5,437 nucleotides of DNA, from contig DLYX01000229.1 in NCBI GenBank assembly GCA_003447545.1, positions 1-5,437 of the forward strand. Reading direction: 5' to 3'. The notes beneath the pieces are model-generated. The model did not search any database. It was given only the letters and a program-made list of their open reading frames with translations, and was not told the DNA's origin. Below, one piece after another: positions 1 to 5,437 of this stretch; within the stretch, counting starts at the first letter, position 1; each line of letters begins with the position of its first letter. The translations under genes and the position numbers were made by a program. Source of the stretch: Deltaproteobacteria bacterium. Lineage in GTDB: Bacteria > Desulfobacterota > Binatia > UBA12015.

Positions 1-1087
1 GGATCCGAACCGCGCTGTCGGGCGCGGTATAATGCAATGCGTTACGGACGAGGTTTTCCAGAGCGCTGCGCAGCAGGGAAGCCTCCCCTCGCGCCCGGAT
101 CGAACCCTCGGCGCTGACATCGACATGGCGCTTGTCGATCTGACTCTCGAACTCGGCATCGAGAGCCACCTCGCGGGCCAGAGCTGCCATGTCGACAGCC
201 TGCTCGGCTTCGAGCGAGGCCCCTTCGCGCAAGCGAGTGAGGCGCAGGAGTTCGCCGATCAACTCGTCGATGCGTTCGCGTTCGCGATCGATCCGATCGA
301 GCATCGGACGGGCCGTCTCGGCTGCGCCTCGTTCGAGTTCGACCGCGACGGCAAGGCGGGCCAGGGGCGATCGAAGCTCGTGGGAGATATCGCCGAGCAG
401 GCGTCGTTCGCTCTCGACCAGTTCCTGAATTTGATCCGCCATCTGGTCGAAGGCATGGCCGGCATCGGCCAGTTCGTCGCGCCGGTTGCCCAGAGCATCG
501 CCAAGGCGTGCCTCGAGATTTCCTGCGGCGAGTTGGGCTGTGGCCTCTCGCAGCTTTTCCACCGGGCTGCTGATATAGCGCGCCAGAGCGAGGCAGAGCA
601 GCAGGCCGGTGAGGAGCGGCACGGCCCAGCGCAGAAGCAGAATTTGCAGGCTGGCGTCGGGGCGTCGCGGCGGGATCTGGCTGACGATCGCCAGATCGGG
701 AGAGATGAGTGAGGCAAAGAGAAGCGAGCCGGAGGGGCCCTCCTGTGCCAGAGCGGTTTCTCGCTCCATGCTGGCGAGGGCGAGTGCGCGCATTTCGGGC
801 GGGAGGTTTTCGGTCGACTCGAGAAGGGGCGATCCATTGCGAAGATAGACGGCGAGGTTGAAGCCGTGCTCGGCCACCCACTTCAGAGGCTCGCGCATCG
901 CGTGCAGGCGGTCGACTTCAACGATCTGCCCGTCGGCAAATCGCGCGGACTGTGGCGCGAGCCCGAAGGCCGTGAAGGGATCATCAGCGCCCGGCAGGGT
1001 GAGCTGCCAAACGCCCATGCTGATCCCGAAGGTCAGGAGGCCGGCGGCCGAGAACCAAACGAAAATTTTCAGAAAGAGTCGATTCAT
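1..1087 (-). CDS. CpxA-like sensor histidine kinase, C-terminus cut by the window edge
   Basis: Membrane sensor kinase expected to autophosphorylate on histidine and pass the phosphate to the regulator encoded just upstream. The frame is open from ATG at 1087 to position 1, so 362 residues are visible. Order of parts: TM1 about 6-28; a periplasmic region about 29-146 that I cannot assign; TM2 about 147-170 (VPLLTGLLLCLALARYI); HAMP about 171-223; HisKA with phospho-acceptor H236 in GDISHELRSPLARL; start of the ATPase domain with N-box N345/N349 (NLVRNALHYT). The G1, F and G2 boxes lie off the window. The H-box wording is typical of CpxA relatives, but residue 240 is Ser where CpxA has Thr. 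The start overlaps the regulator stop (ATGA, 1084-1087), with GGGGAG six bases upstream. Kinase assignment is certain; the CpxA-like label rests on motif similarity and on its partner. The signal is unknown. Confidence 0.95.
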   Translation of the reverse strand, partial: MNRLFLKIFVWFSAAGLLTFGISMGVWQLTLPGADDPFTAFGLAPQSARFADGQIVEVDRLHAMREPLKWVAEHGFNLAVYLRNGSPLLESTENLPPEMRALALASMERETALAQEGPSGSLLFASLISPDLAIVSQIPPRRPDASLQILLLRWAVPLLTGLLLCLALARYISSPVEKLREATAQLAAGNLEARLGDALGNRRDELADAGHAFDQMADQIQELVESERRLLGDISHELRSPLARLAVAVELERGAAETARPMLDRIDRERERIDELIGELLRLTRLREGASLEAEQAVDMAALAREVALDAEFESQIDKRHVDVSAEGSIRARGEASLLRSALENLVRNALHYTAPDSAVRI

Positions 1088-1803
1088 GTGTGGCTCCCCG
1101 CGGGGGCGATCAAATATCCCTCGCCACGGACCGTCACGATGCGTGCGCCTTCGACGCCACCTTCCTGCAGCCGTTTCCGAAGATGACTGACATGGACGTC
1201 GAGGCTGCGGTCGCGTGGGTCGTAGTCGCGCCCCAGTGCGGCTTGCACCAGATTCTCGCGATCGATCGGGTGGCCGGGGGACGCCATCAGGCAGGCTAAA
1301 ATCTCGAATTCGGCACCGGTACAGCTCAGCAATTTCCCATGGGCCCGGACCTCACGGCGACCTGTATGCAGGCGGAGATCGCCGACTTTTCGCTCCGGGG
1401 AAGGCGCGTCCTCGGACCTCTGGGTGCGTCGCAGAATGGCCCGGATCCGAGCGATGAGCTCGCGCGGGTGAAACGGTTTGGGCAGATAGTCGTCCGCACC
1501 TTGCTCGAGGCCGGTGAAGCGGTCCTCCTCACTTCCGCGTGCGGTCAGCATCAGAACCGGCAGGGAAGAGTCCTTGCGCAGGGCGCGCAGAACTTCGAAT
1601 CCGTTCAGTAGCGGGAGCTGGACATCGAGGATGAGAATATCGTGGGATTCTTCGCGCGCCCGTGCCAGCCCTGACGAGCCGTCGGGGCTGGTGTCAACCT
1701 GCATGCCATTTTGCTCGAGGAGAGTGGCGACCAGTTCGCAGAGCTCCGCGTCGTCATCCACCAGGAGGATACGCGGTCGATCGGCTGGGGCCGGGCGGTT
1801 CAT
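1084..1803 (-). CDS. OmpR/CpxR-family response regulator
   Basis: DNA-binding transcription factor of 239 residues, normal for the OmpR/PhoB class. The receiver domain (about 11-125) has acidic pocket D16-D18, phospho-acceptor D60 (LILDVQLP), T87 (LTARG) and K109 (LPKPF). After a linker of about 15 residues comes a winged-helix domain (about 140-233), with the recognition helix around 198-211 (DRSLDVHVSHLRKRL) and the wing TVRGEGYLI. The stretch RGSEEDRFTGLEQGADDYLPKPF closely follows E. coli CpxR from memory, so this looks like a Cpx-type regulator. The ATG directly follows the VOC stop (TGAATG) and lacks a clear Shine-Dalgarno site, suggesting translational coupling to the VOC gene. The stop overlaps the kinase start. 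All catalytic residues are present, so it should be active. Its targets are unknown; the divergent region upstream of the operon is the obvious candidate. Confidence 0.96.
   Translation of the reverse strand: MNRPAPADRPRILLVDDDAELCELVATLLEQNGMQVDTSPDGSSGLARAREESHDILILDVQLPLLNGFEVLRALRKDSSLPVLMLTARGSEEDRFTGLEQGADDYLPKPFHPRELIARIRAILRRTQRSEDAPSPERKVGDLRLHTGRREVRAHGKLLSCTGAEFEILACLMASPGHPIDRENLVQAALGRDYDPRDRSLDVHVSHLRKRLQEGGVEGARIVTVRGEGYLIAPAGSHT
1094..1106 (-). promoter_or_regulatory. Kinase ribosome binding site inside a small GC hairpin
   Basis: Read on the minus strand, GGGGAG (1099-1094) sits six bases before the kinase ATG and is a good Shine-Dalgarno match. The same bases form the 3' arm of a stem: CCCC (1106-1103), loop CGC (1102-1100), GGGG (1099-1096). 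In mRNA this four-pair GC stem would partly hide the site until ribosomes finishing the regulator gene open it, which would suit the ATGA overlap. The bases also encode APAGS of the regulator, so the pairing could be a by-product of GC-rich codons. Confidence 0.5.
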
Positions 1804-2256
1804 TCAGCCAAAATGCCAGTCGCGCGCGGGCGCGCTGCCGTCGGCGTATTCGATCACCTGCACATCGAACCAGATCGGCAGAAGGTAGCGCACGTAGAAG
1901 GCATGGACGGTGGTCGGCCCGATGACCAGATCATCGTACTCCTTGATTTCGATTTCGGGCATGGTGGCTTGTCGTTCGCGGCACGCGGCCAGAATCTCGT
2001 CCACCTTGTCTCGGTCGTCGCACAGAAAGCCCAAATGGTCATAGCCCGGCGATTGCACGTGGTTTTCCTGTTCCGTGATCAGGAGAAACTGGCTGGTCTC
2101 GGGATCGGTGCGCAGCAGGAGCCCCTGTTGCTCGAAGATCGGGACATCGAAACATTCGAAATCGAAGATCTCGTTGTAGAAAGTGGAAATCGCCTCGCGA
2201 TCTCGGGTGAGATGGCCCGGCGGCAGAGTCAATTCCATATGGTTGAACCGCAGCAT
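1804..2256 (-). CDS. VOC-fold (glyoxalase/dioxygenase superfamily) protein
   Basis: Predicted 150-residue cytoplasmic protein of the vicinal oxygen chelate fold, whose members include metal-dependent isomerases, dioxygenases and antibiotic-binding proteins. It opens with MLRFNHMELTLP, the usual first strand, and continues with a paired-module layout: AISTFYNEIFDF helix, QFLLITEQ strand, YDHLGFLCDDRDKVDEIL, and a final FDVQVIEYADG strand. H6, E62 or E64, H74 and E136 are at places where VOC metal ligands often sit; this is my alignment by eye. The frame stays open upstream to a TTG at 2454, but those extra 66 residues do not look like a fold and would run through the divergent control region, so ATG 2256 is preferred. 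ATG 2238 would remove H6. A purine-rich GAGAGG lies only one base before the ATG, an unusually short spacing. It is first gene of the two-component operon. Reaction and substrate cannot be told. Confidence 0.85.
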   Translation of the reverse strand: MLRFNHMELTLPPGHLTRDREAISTFYNEIFDFECFDVPIFEQQGLLLRTDPETSQFLLITEQENHVQSPGYDHLGFLCDDRDKVDEILAACRERQATMPEIEIKEYDDLVIGPTTVHAFYVRYLLPIWFDVQVIEYADGSAPARDWHFG

Positions 2257-2303
2257 ACCTCTCTGGATTTCAGGAACGGCGGCAAAAGTCGATGCTCGCG
2301 TTT

Positions 2304-2343
2304 TCGTTTGGAGGGCAGGCGCGGTGCGCCACCGGCGAAACGA
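2304..2343. repeat. Nested inverted repeat in the divergent region
   Basis: An inner hairpin-like element GGCGC-GGT-GCGCC occupies 2318-2330. It is flanked almost symmetrically by TCGTTT (2304-2309) and its complement AAACGA (2338-2343); the two centres differ by half a base. It could be a regulator binding site or, on the minus-strand transcript, a leader hairpin ahead of the VOC gene. There is no U-run, so it is not an ordinary terminator. The pairing is seen in the sequence; any function is inference. Confidence 0.4.
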
Positions 2344-2354
2344 GATTCGAAACG
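2336..2354. repeat. Tandem CGAAACG direct repeat, possible regulator site
   Basis: Two copies of CGAAACG, at 2336-2342 and 2348-2354, repeat with a 12-base period. OmpR-family regulators bind tandem direct repeats; CpxR of E. coli uses GTAAA-N5-GTAAA, a 10-base period, so the spacing here is not a match. The left copy shares bases with the outer arm of the inverted repeat, and the pair overlaps the weak -10 candidate of the VOC operon, where a regulator could act. Low certainty. Confidence 0.3.
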
Positions 2355-2425
2355 GAGTCGCCGTGCGGCAACGTTCGGCCGCGAGCTGCTTGCAGGTTCC
2401 GGGGGGATGTGAGTTAGGCAGGGGC

Positions 2426-3862
2426 ATGGATTCAAAGGGATCTTCGGCGGGCAATCATGGAAAGGTCCCGGCCTTTCTGAAATTCGCCTACGGATCGGGG
2501 GCGATGGCCGAGGGTGTGAAGAACTCGGTCTTCAACACCTTTCTTCTGTTCTACTATACGGGTGTGTTGGGGTTGCCGGGCTCGCTTGCGGGTACCGCAC
2601 TCTTTCTGGCGATGTGCTTCGATGCGGTCTCGGATCCTCTGGTGGGCTATTTATCCGATCATACGCGCAGCCGCTGGGGCCGTCGTCACCCCTGGATGTA
2701 TGCCGCGATTCTGCCGATGGGGTTATCGGTCTACGGCCTGCTCTCGCCGCCCGCCGGGCTGGGCGAGAGGGAGCTCTTTTTCTGGATGACGGGGTTGTCG
2801 ATCGCCGTCCGGCAATCGCTCACCCTCCATATGATTCCGCGCAACGCCCTTCTGCCCGAGATGACCTATGATTATGACGAACGGACCGGATTGATCTCGA
2901 TCAGTTTCCTGCTCGGTTGGGTAGGGGGACTCGGTTTGACCCAGTTGGCGTGGCTCGTTCTGATCCCGGCGGTTCCCGGCGGGCGGATGAATCCGGAGGC
3001 TTACCAGGCGATCGGCTTCTGGGGCGCATGGATTGCGGCGATCGGGATGTTCATCGCGACTGCCGGGACCCAGCGCCTGGTGCCGCAGCTACGTGTCGCC
3101 GAAGCCACGCCGCTGGGGTTCCGTGCTTTCTGGGGCGAGATCACCAACGCGCTCCGGAATGAATCGTTCCGAATGATTCTTTTTGGCGGTATCATCGTAT
3201 CGGCGGCTGCGAATTTTCAGGAGGTCTTCGGCCTCTACATGAACACTTATTTCTGGGAGTTTACCGACGCGGATATCGCTCGGCTCGGACTCTTCCTCGC
3301 GGTTGCCGTGCTGGTGGCGGTGGTGGCGACCCGTCCTGTCACGCGCCTGTCCGACAAGCGCCGCACGGCGATCGGAATCGCGGCGTTTCTCCTCGTCTGG
3401 GGGCCGCTGCCGGTGGCGGGACGGTTGCTCGGATTGCTTCCTGAGAACGGGAGCCCGATGCTCCTGCCACTGATTACGGTTCATCTGATGGTGTCGCTGA
3501 TCCCGGCGGTGGCGATGGGGATTCTTCTGGGTTCGATGTTCATGGACACCATCGATGAGAGTGAGCTGGAGACAGGTATCCGGCAGGAAGGTGTCTTTGG
3601 CGCTGCGAATGCTTTTGCCCTCAAGGCCGTCGGCGGGGTCGGGAATCTGATGGGCGGCATGGCGATTGAATGGATCGATTTCCCCTTGCAGGCCTCTGTG
3701 GCAACGGTTTCGCCGGAAAAGATCTTCTGGTTGGGCATCGTCGCGGGTCCGGGCATGATTCTCTTCTATGTCGCCGGATTCTTTTTCCTGACCCGTTACA
3801 GCATCACCCGAGAGCGTTATCTCGATATTCAGAAACAGCTTGAGGCGCGGCGGTCGAAATAG
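2426..3862 (+). CDS. GPH/MelB-family sugar:cation symporter (MFS)
   Basis: Inner-membrane secondary transporter of 478 residues, the usual length for the glycoside-pentoside-hexuronide:cation family, with about twelve hydrophobic segments (first about 32-50, last about 431-457). Family marks are FDAVSDPLVGYLSDHTRSRWGR at 65-86, where D66 and D70 match the cation/sugar-site aspartates D55 and D59 of E. coli MelB; PRNALLPEMTYDYDERT at 138-154; and the late block TGIRQEGVFGAANAFALK, where K400 probably matches MelB K377. The frame is open back to GTG 2183, but that part overlaps the VOC gene and has no transporter character. ATG 2426 is preceded by AGGCAGGGG (2416-2424), giving AGG a seven-base spacing. 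It diverges from the VOC/two-component operon and is followed 64 bases later by the aldo/keto reductase. Family is clear; substrate is not, since GPH proteins carry sugars, glycosides, uronides and also unrelated compounds. Confidence 0.92.
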   Translation: MDSKGSSAGNHGKVPAFLKFAYGSGAMAEGVKNSVFNTFLLFYYTGVLGLPGSLAGTALFLAMCFDAVSDPLVGYLSDHTRSRWGRRHPWMYAAILPMGLSVYGLLSPPAGLGERELFFWMTGLSIAVRQSLTLHMIPRNALLPEMTYDYDERTGLISISFLLGWVGGLGLTQLAWLVLIPAVPGGRMNPEAYQAIGFWGAWIAAIGMFIATAGTQRLVPQLRVAEATPLGFRAFWGEITNALRNESFRMILFGGIIVSAAANFQEVFGLYMNTYFWEFTDADIARLGLFLAVAVLVAVVATRPVTRLSDKRRTAIGIAAFLLVWGPLPVAGRLLGLLPENGSPMLLPLITVHLMVSLIPAVAMGILLGSMFMDTIDESELETGIRQEGVFGAANAFALKAVGGVGNLMGGMAIEWIDFPLQASVATVSPEKIFWLGIVAGPGMILFYVAGFFFLTRYSITRERYLDIQKQLEARRSK

Positions 3863-3889
3863 GACGCACCAAGCCCGGGGTTTCGGCGT

Positions 3890-3904
3890 CGATCGACTCG
3901 ATCG
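3890..3904. repeat. Perfect 15-bp palindrome upstream of the aldo/keto reductase
   Basis: CGATCGA-C-TCGATCG is an inverted repeat with seven-base arms around a single central base, in the 64-bp gap between symporter and reductase, ending 22 bases before ATG 3927. It can also be read as TCGATCG twice with a nine-base period (3889-3895, 3898-3904). It could be an operator for a dimeric repressor or a small mRNA hairpin (six pairs, loop ACT). CGATCG is very common in this window, so chance is a real alternative. No U-run follows, so it is not an intrinsic terminator. Confidence 0.4.
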
Positions 3905-3926
3905 GTTGCGCGCTTTGGTCCATACT

Positions 3927-4811
3927 ATGGACATGATCGAGCGAATCCCCTTTGGCAAAACCGGGCATCAAAGTAGTCGAATTCTTTTCGGGGCCGCCGC
4001 TCTGGGGGGGATGAAGCCCGATCGGGCCGAGGGGGTTCTGGATTTGTTGCGGCAGTCCGGGGTGAACCATATCGACGTCGCGGCCTCCTATGGTGCGGCC
4101 GAAGATCGTTTGGCGCCGTGGCTGGAGCGCCACCGGGACGAGTTTTTCCTGGCGACCAAGGCAGGCGAGCGTGACGGCCCCGGGGCACGAGCGAGTCTGG
4201 AAAGATCGCTTGAGCGGATGAAGATCGACTCCGTCGACATGATCCAGCTTCATAATCTGGTGGATGAATCGGAATGGGAGCAGGCCTTTGCTCCGGGGGG
4301 AGCGGTTGAGGCGCTGGTAAAGGCGCGTGAGGAAGGGCTCTGCCGGTTTATCGGTGTCACCGGGCACGGGACTCAGGTGGCTGCCCGCCATCGACAAAGT
4401 CTGGAGCGATTTCCTTTCGACGCCGTCCTTTTACCCTATAACCCGATGATGATGGCCCAGCCGGACTATGCCGCAGATTTCGAGGCACTCGCCAAAGTTT
4501 GTGCAGAGCGCGAGGTCGCGTTGCAGACGATCAAGGCCGTCGCGCGACGCCGGTGGCAGGATGATGAGGCTCGCAAATTCAGTTGGTACGAGCCGCTACG
4601 CGACCCCGAAGACATCGCGATGCTGGTTGCCTGGGTGCTGGATCGCCCGGGAACCTTTCTCAATTCCTCGAGTGATGCGACCTTGCTTCCCGATATCCTG
4701 GGGGCGGCGGCGAATCGCCGCGAATGCCCGGCGCCGGCCGAGATCGAAGAACTGCAGGTCCGCGAGAAACTCGAGCCCCTGTTTTCACCGGGTGCCCTCG
4801 AGTCCATCTAG
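3927..4811 (+). CDS. Aldo/keto reductase
   Basis: Predicted cytoplasmic NAD(P)H-dependent oxidoreductase of 294 residues with the (beta/alpha)8 aldo/keto reductase fold. The catalytic tetrad is complete: D50 (NHIDVAASYG), Y55, K78 (FFLATKAGER) and H109 (DMIQLHNL). The N-terminus IERIPFGKTGHQSSRILFGAAALGG is the usual first hairpin and strand. The C-terminal cofactor-binding part is less typical, with LNSSSDATLLPDILGAA (about 252-268) where many members have a phosphate-binding loop. The frame is open upstream into the symporter end through a TTG, but homology-like sequence begins only at the ATG pair 3927/3933; neither has a recognisable Shine-Dalgarno site. It lies 64 bases after the symporter on the same strand, so cotranscription is possible, but the palindrome in the gap could give it separate control. 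It converges on the next gene with 12 bases between stops and no obvious terminator. Substrate unknown. Confidence 0.93.
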   Translation: MDMIERIPFGKTGHQSSRILFGAAALGGMKPDRAEGVLDLLRQSGVNHIDVAASYGAAEDRLAPWLERHRDEFFLATKAGERDGPGARASLERSLERMKIDSVDMIQLHNLVDESEWEQAFAPGGAVEALVKAREEGLCRFIGVTGHGTQVAARHRQSLERFPFDAVLLPYNPMMMAQPDYAADFEALAKVCAEREVALQTIKAVARRRWQDDEARKFSWYEPLRDPEDIAMLVAWVLDRPGTFLNSSSDATLLPDILGAAANRRECPAPAEIEELQVREKLEPLFSPGALESI

Positions 4812-4823
4812 GGCGATCGGGGC

Positions 4824-5437
4824 TCACGCATTGCCCGTGGGGTTTACGCGTGCGAGATCCTCGCGCAGGGAACGTCCGGCCATCAGGAAGAAAATGGCCG
4901 CCGCGCTGCCGACCACGGCGGCGATCGTCAGGGCGATACGCAATCCATCCACACCGTATTCCGGTTCCAGCACCTCGCTGACGTAGCCGGCGACCAGCGG
5001 GCCGGCGCCGAGTCCCACGATATTGAGTACGGTGAGTTGCGTCGCGGCCGCCATGGATCGCATGCGGGGGGAGACCAGATTCTGGACCAGCGTCCAGAGC
5101 GAACTGACGTAGAGGTTGTTGAGCAGGTAGAACGGACAAAATACCGCGATAGCGAGAGGTGCACTCTCGGCCCATGCAAATGCCAGCGCGAAGGGTAGGG
5201 CGAGCAAGGAGCCCGCGGCTGAAATCCAGACGAACCAACGGGCATCTCGACGGGAGAGTCGGTCGGCGAGCAATCCGCCCAGGGTGACGCCGATCGCGCC
5301 GGAGATCGCGGCTGCGAGGCCGAACTGAATTCCCGCGTCTCGCCCGGAGAGTTCGAGGCAACGCCGCAAGAACGTCGCGCCCCATGACAGGATCGTATAG
5401 CCGAGGAAAGCCTGACAGGAGGCGGCGATCATGAGCA
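4824..5437 (-). CDS. Spinster-like MFS transporter, C-terminal part; N-terminus beyond the window
   Basis: The frame is open from the right edge to TGA at 4826-4824, giving about 203 residues that look like the second half of a twelve-helix MFS carrier. The ATG at 5432 is internal: the frame continues upstream of it and the N-terminal six helices are missing. Counting from that Met, hydrophobic segments lie near 3-22, 36-56, 66-86, 91-111, 127-150 and 164-184. A motif-A-like loop GGLLADRLSRRDAR (52-65) joins the second and third of these, and GLGAGPLVAGYVSEV (140-154) matches the late glycine-rich helix common in Spinster-type proteins. It is unlike the GPH symporter at 2426-3862, so this is not a duplication. 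Spinster relatives export lipids or other amphipathic compounds in animals; bacterial substrates are mostly unknown. The MFS call is firm, the Spinster-like subfamily moderate. Confidence 0.88.
   Translation of the reverse strand, partial: LMIAASCQAFLGYTILSWGATFLRRCLELSGRDAGIQFGLAAAISGAIGVTLGGLLADRLSRRDARWFVWISAAGSLLALPFALAFAWAESAPLAIAVFCPFYLLNNLYVSSLWTLVQNLVSPRMRSMAAATQLTVLNIVGLGAGPLVAGYVSEVLEPEYGVDGLRIALTIAAVVGSAAAIFFLMAGRSLREDLARVNPTGNA

Larger units (their letters stand above)
2257..2425. promoter_or_regulatory. Divergent control region between the VOC/two-component operon and the symporter
   Basis: These 169 bases separate two start codons pointing away from each other, so both transcripts should begin here or nearby. 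I find no strong sigma-70 promoter in either direction. The best minus-strand pair is TTGCCG (2371-2366) with a poor GAATCT (2348-2343) at 17-base spacing, which is weak. The region does hold an inverted repeat and a direct repeat, listed separately, both near that candidate. Both frames stay open across the region, but the translations look like GC-rich noise. Confidence 0.6.

Noticed and set aside
1..6. Window begins exactly with GGATCC (BamHI site), hinting at a clone end
   Set aside because: Another GGATCC lies near 2633, and the kinase frame simply runs off the edge; there is no vector-like sequence, so no conclusion can be drawn.
28..33. Perfect TATAAT -10 hexamer on the plus strand
   Set aside because: It lies inside the kinase N-box coding sequence (the codons for LHYT, read on the minus strand), has no -35 match at proper spacing and no gene downstream, so it is most likely chance.
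32..712. 226-residue plus-strand open frame
   Set aside because: It is antisense to the kinase, whose frame carries clear HAMP and HisKA motifs. The opposite-strand frame is a GC-rich shadow without recognisable features.
42..881. 279-residue minus-strand open frame in another phase of the kinase
   Set aside because: Its composition is dominated by Arg, Pro, Ser and Gly, typical of an out-of-frame reading; the true kinase frame is uninterrupted through the same bases.
2183..2425. N-terminal extension of the symporter from GTG 2183
   Set aside because: It overlaps the VOC gene on the other strand and is Arg-rich with no transporter features; ATG 2426 has a Shine-Dalgarno site.
2257..2454. 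N-terminal extension of the VOC protein from TTG 2454
   Set aside because: It would overlap the symporter start and the control region, and the 66 residues look like translated noise; the fold starts at ATG 2256.
3089..3958. 289-residue minus-strand open frame under the symporter
   Set aside because: It is antisense to a well-supported membrane protein, strongly hydrophilic, without a motif or ribosome binding site.
4812..4823. Possible bidirectional terminator between the convergent genes
   Set aside because: The 12-base gap and its flanks show no stable stem with a T-run in either direction.

Overview
This is a GC-rich (about 60-65% by eye), almost fully coding stretch of bacterial chromosome. 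An inner-membrane sensor kinase with a CpxA/CpxR-like phosphorelay and two multi-pass transporters point to a Gram-negative host. The mix of a VOC protein, a GPH-type symporter, a Spinster-like MFS protein and a small aldo/keto reductase reminds me of free-living, GC-rich deltaproteobacteria-like lineages such as Myxococcota or Binatota. That is an impression, not a demonstration. I see no rRNA, tRNA, CRISPR array, insertion sequence or phage gene.

Layout. Positions 1-2256 are a three-gene minus-strand operon read right to left: a VOC/glyoxalase-fold protein (2256-1804), a CpxR-like OmpR-family response regulator (1803-1084) and a CpxA-like sensor histidine kinase (1087 to beyond the left edge). 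The genes are packed without gaps. The VOC stop codon is followed at once by the regulator start, and the regulator stop overlaps the kinase start as ATGA. A 169-bp divergent control region (2257-2425) follows, holding a nested inverted repeat and a direct repeat. On the plus strand come a 478-residue GPH/MelB-type sugar:cation symporter (2426-3862), a 64-bp gap with a perfect 15-bp palindrome, and an aldo/keto reductase with an intact catalytic tetrad (3927-4811). Twelve bases later, facing it, lies the C-terminal part of a Spinster-like MFS transporter (minus strand, 4824 to beyond the right edge).

How it may work together (inference). The kinase senses something at the envelope and phosphorylates the regulator. 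The regulator could bind the repeats in the divergent region, controlling its own VOC-led operon and perhaps the symporter. The symporter and reductase may be cotranscribed and could serve uptake and reduction of a carbonyl or sugar compound, but no substrate can be read from the sequence. The most unusual point is a VOC protein as first gene of a tightly coupled two-component operon. I found no clearly new system beyond that. The non-genic stretches are all under 300 bases.
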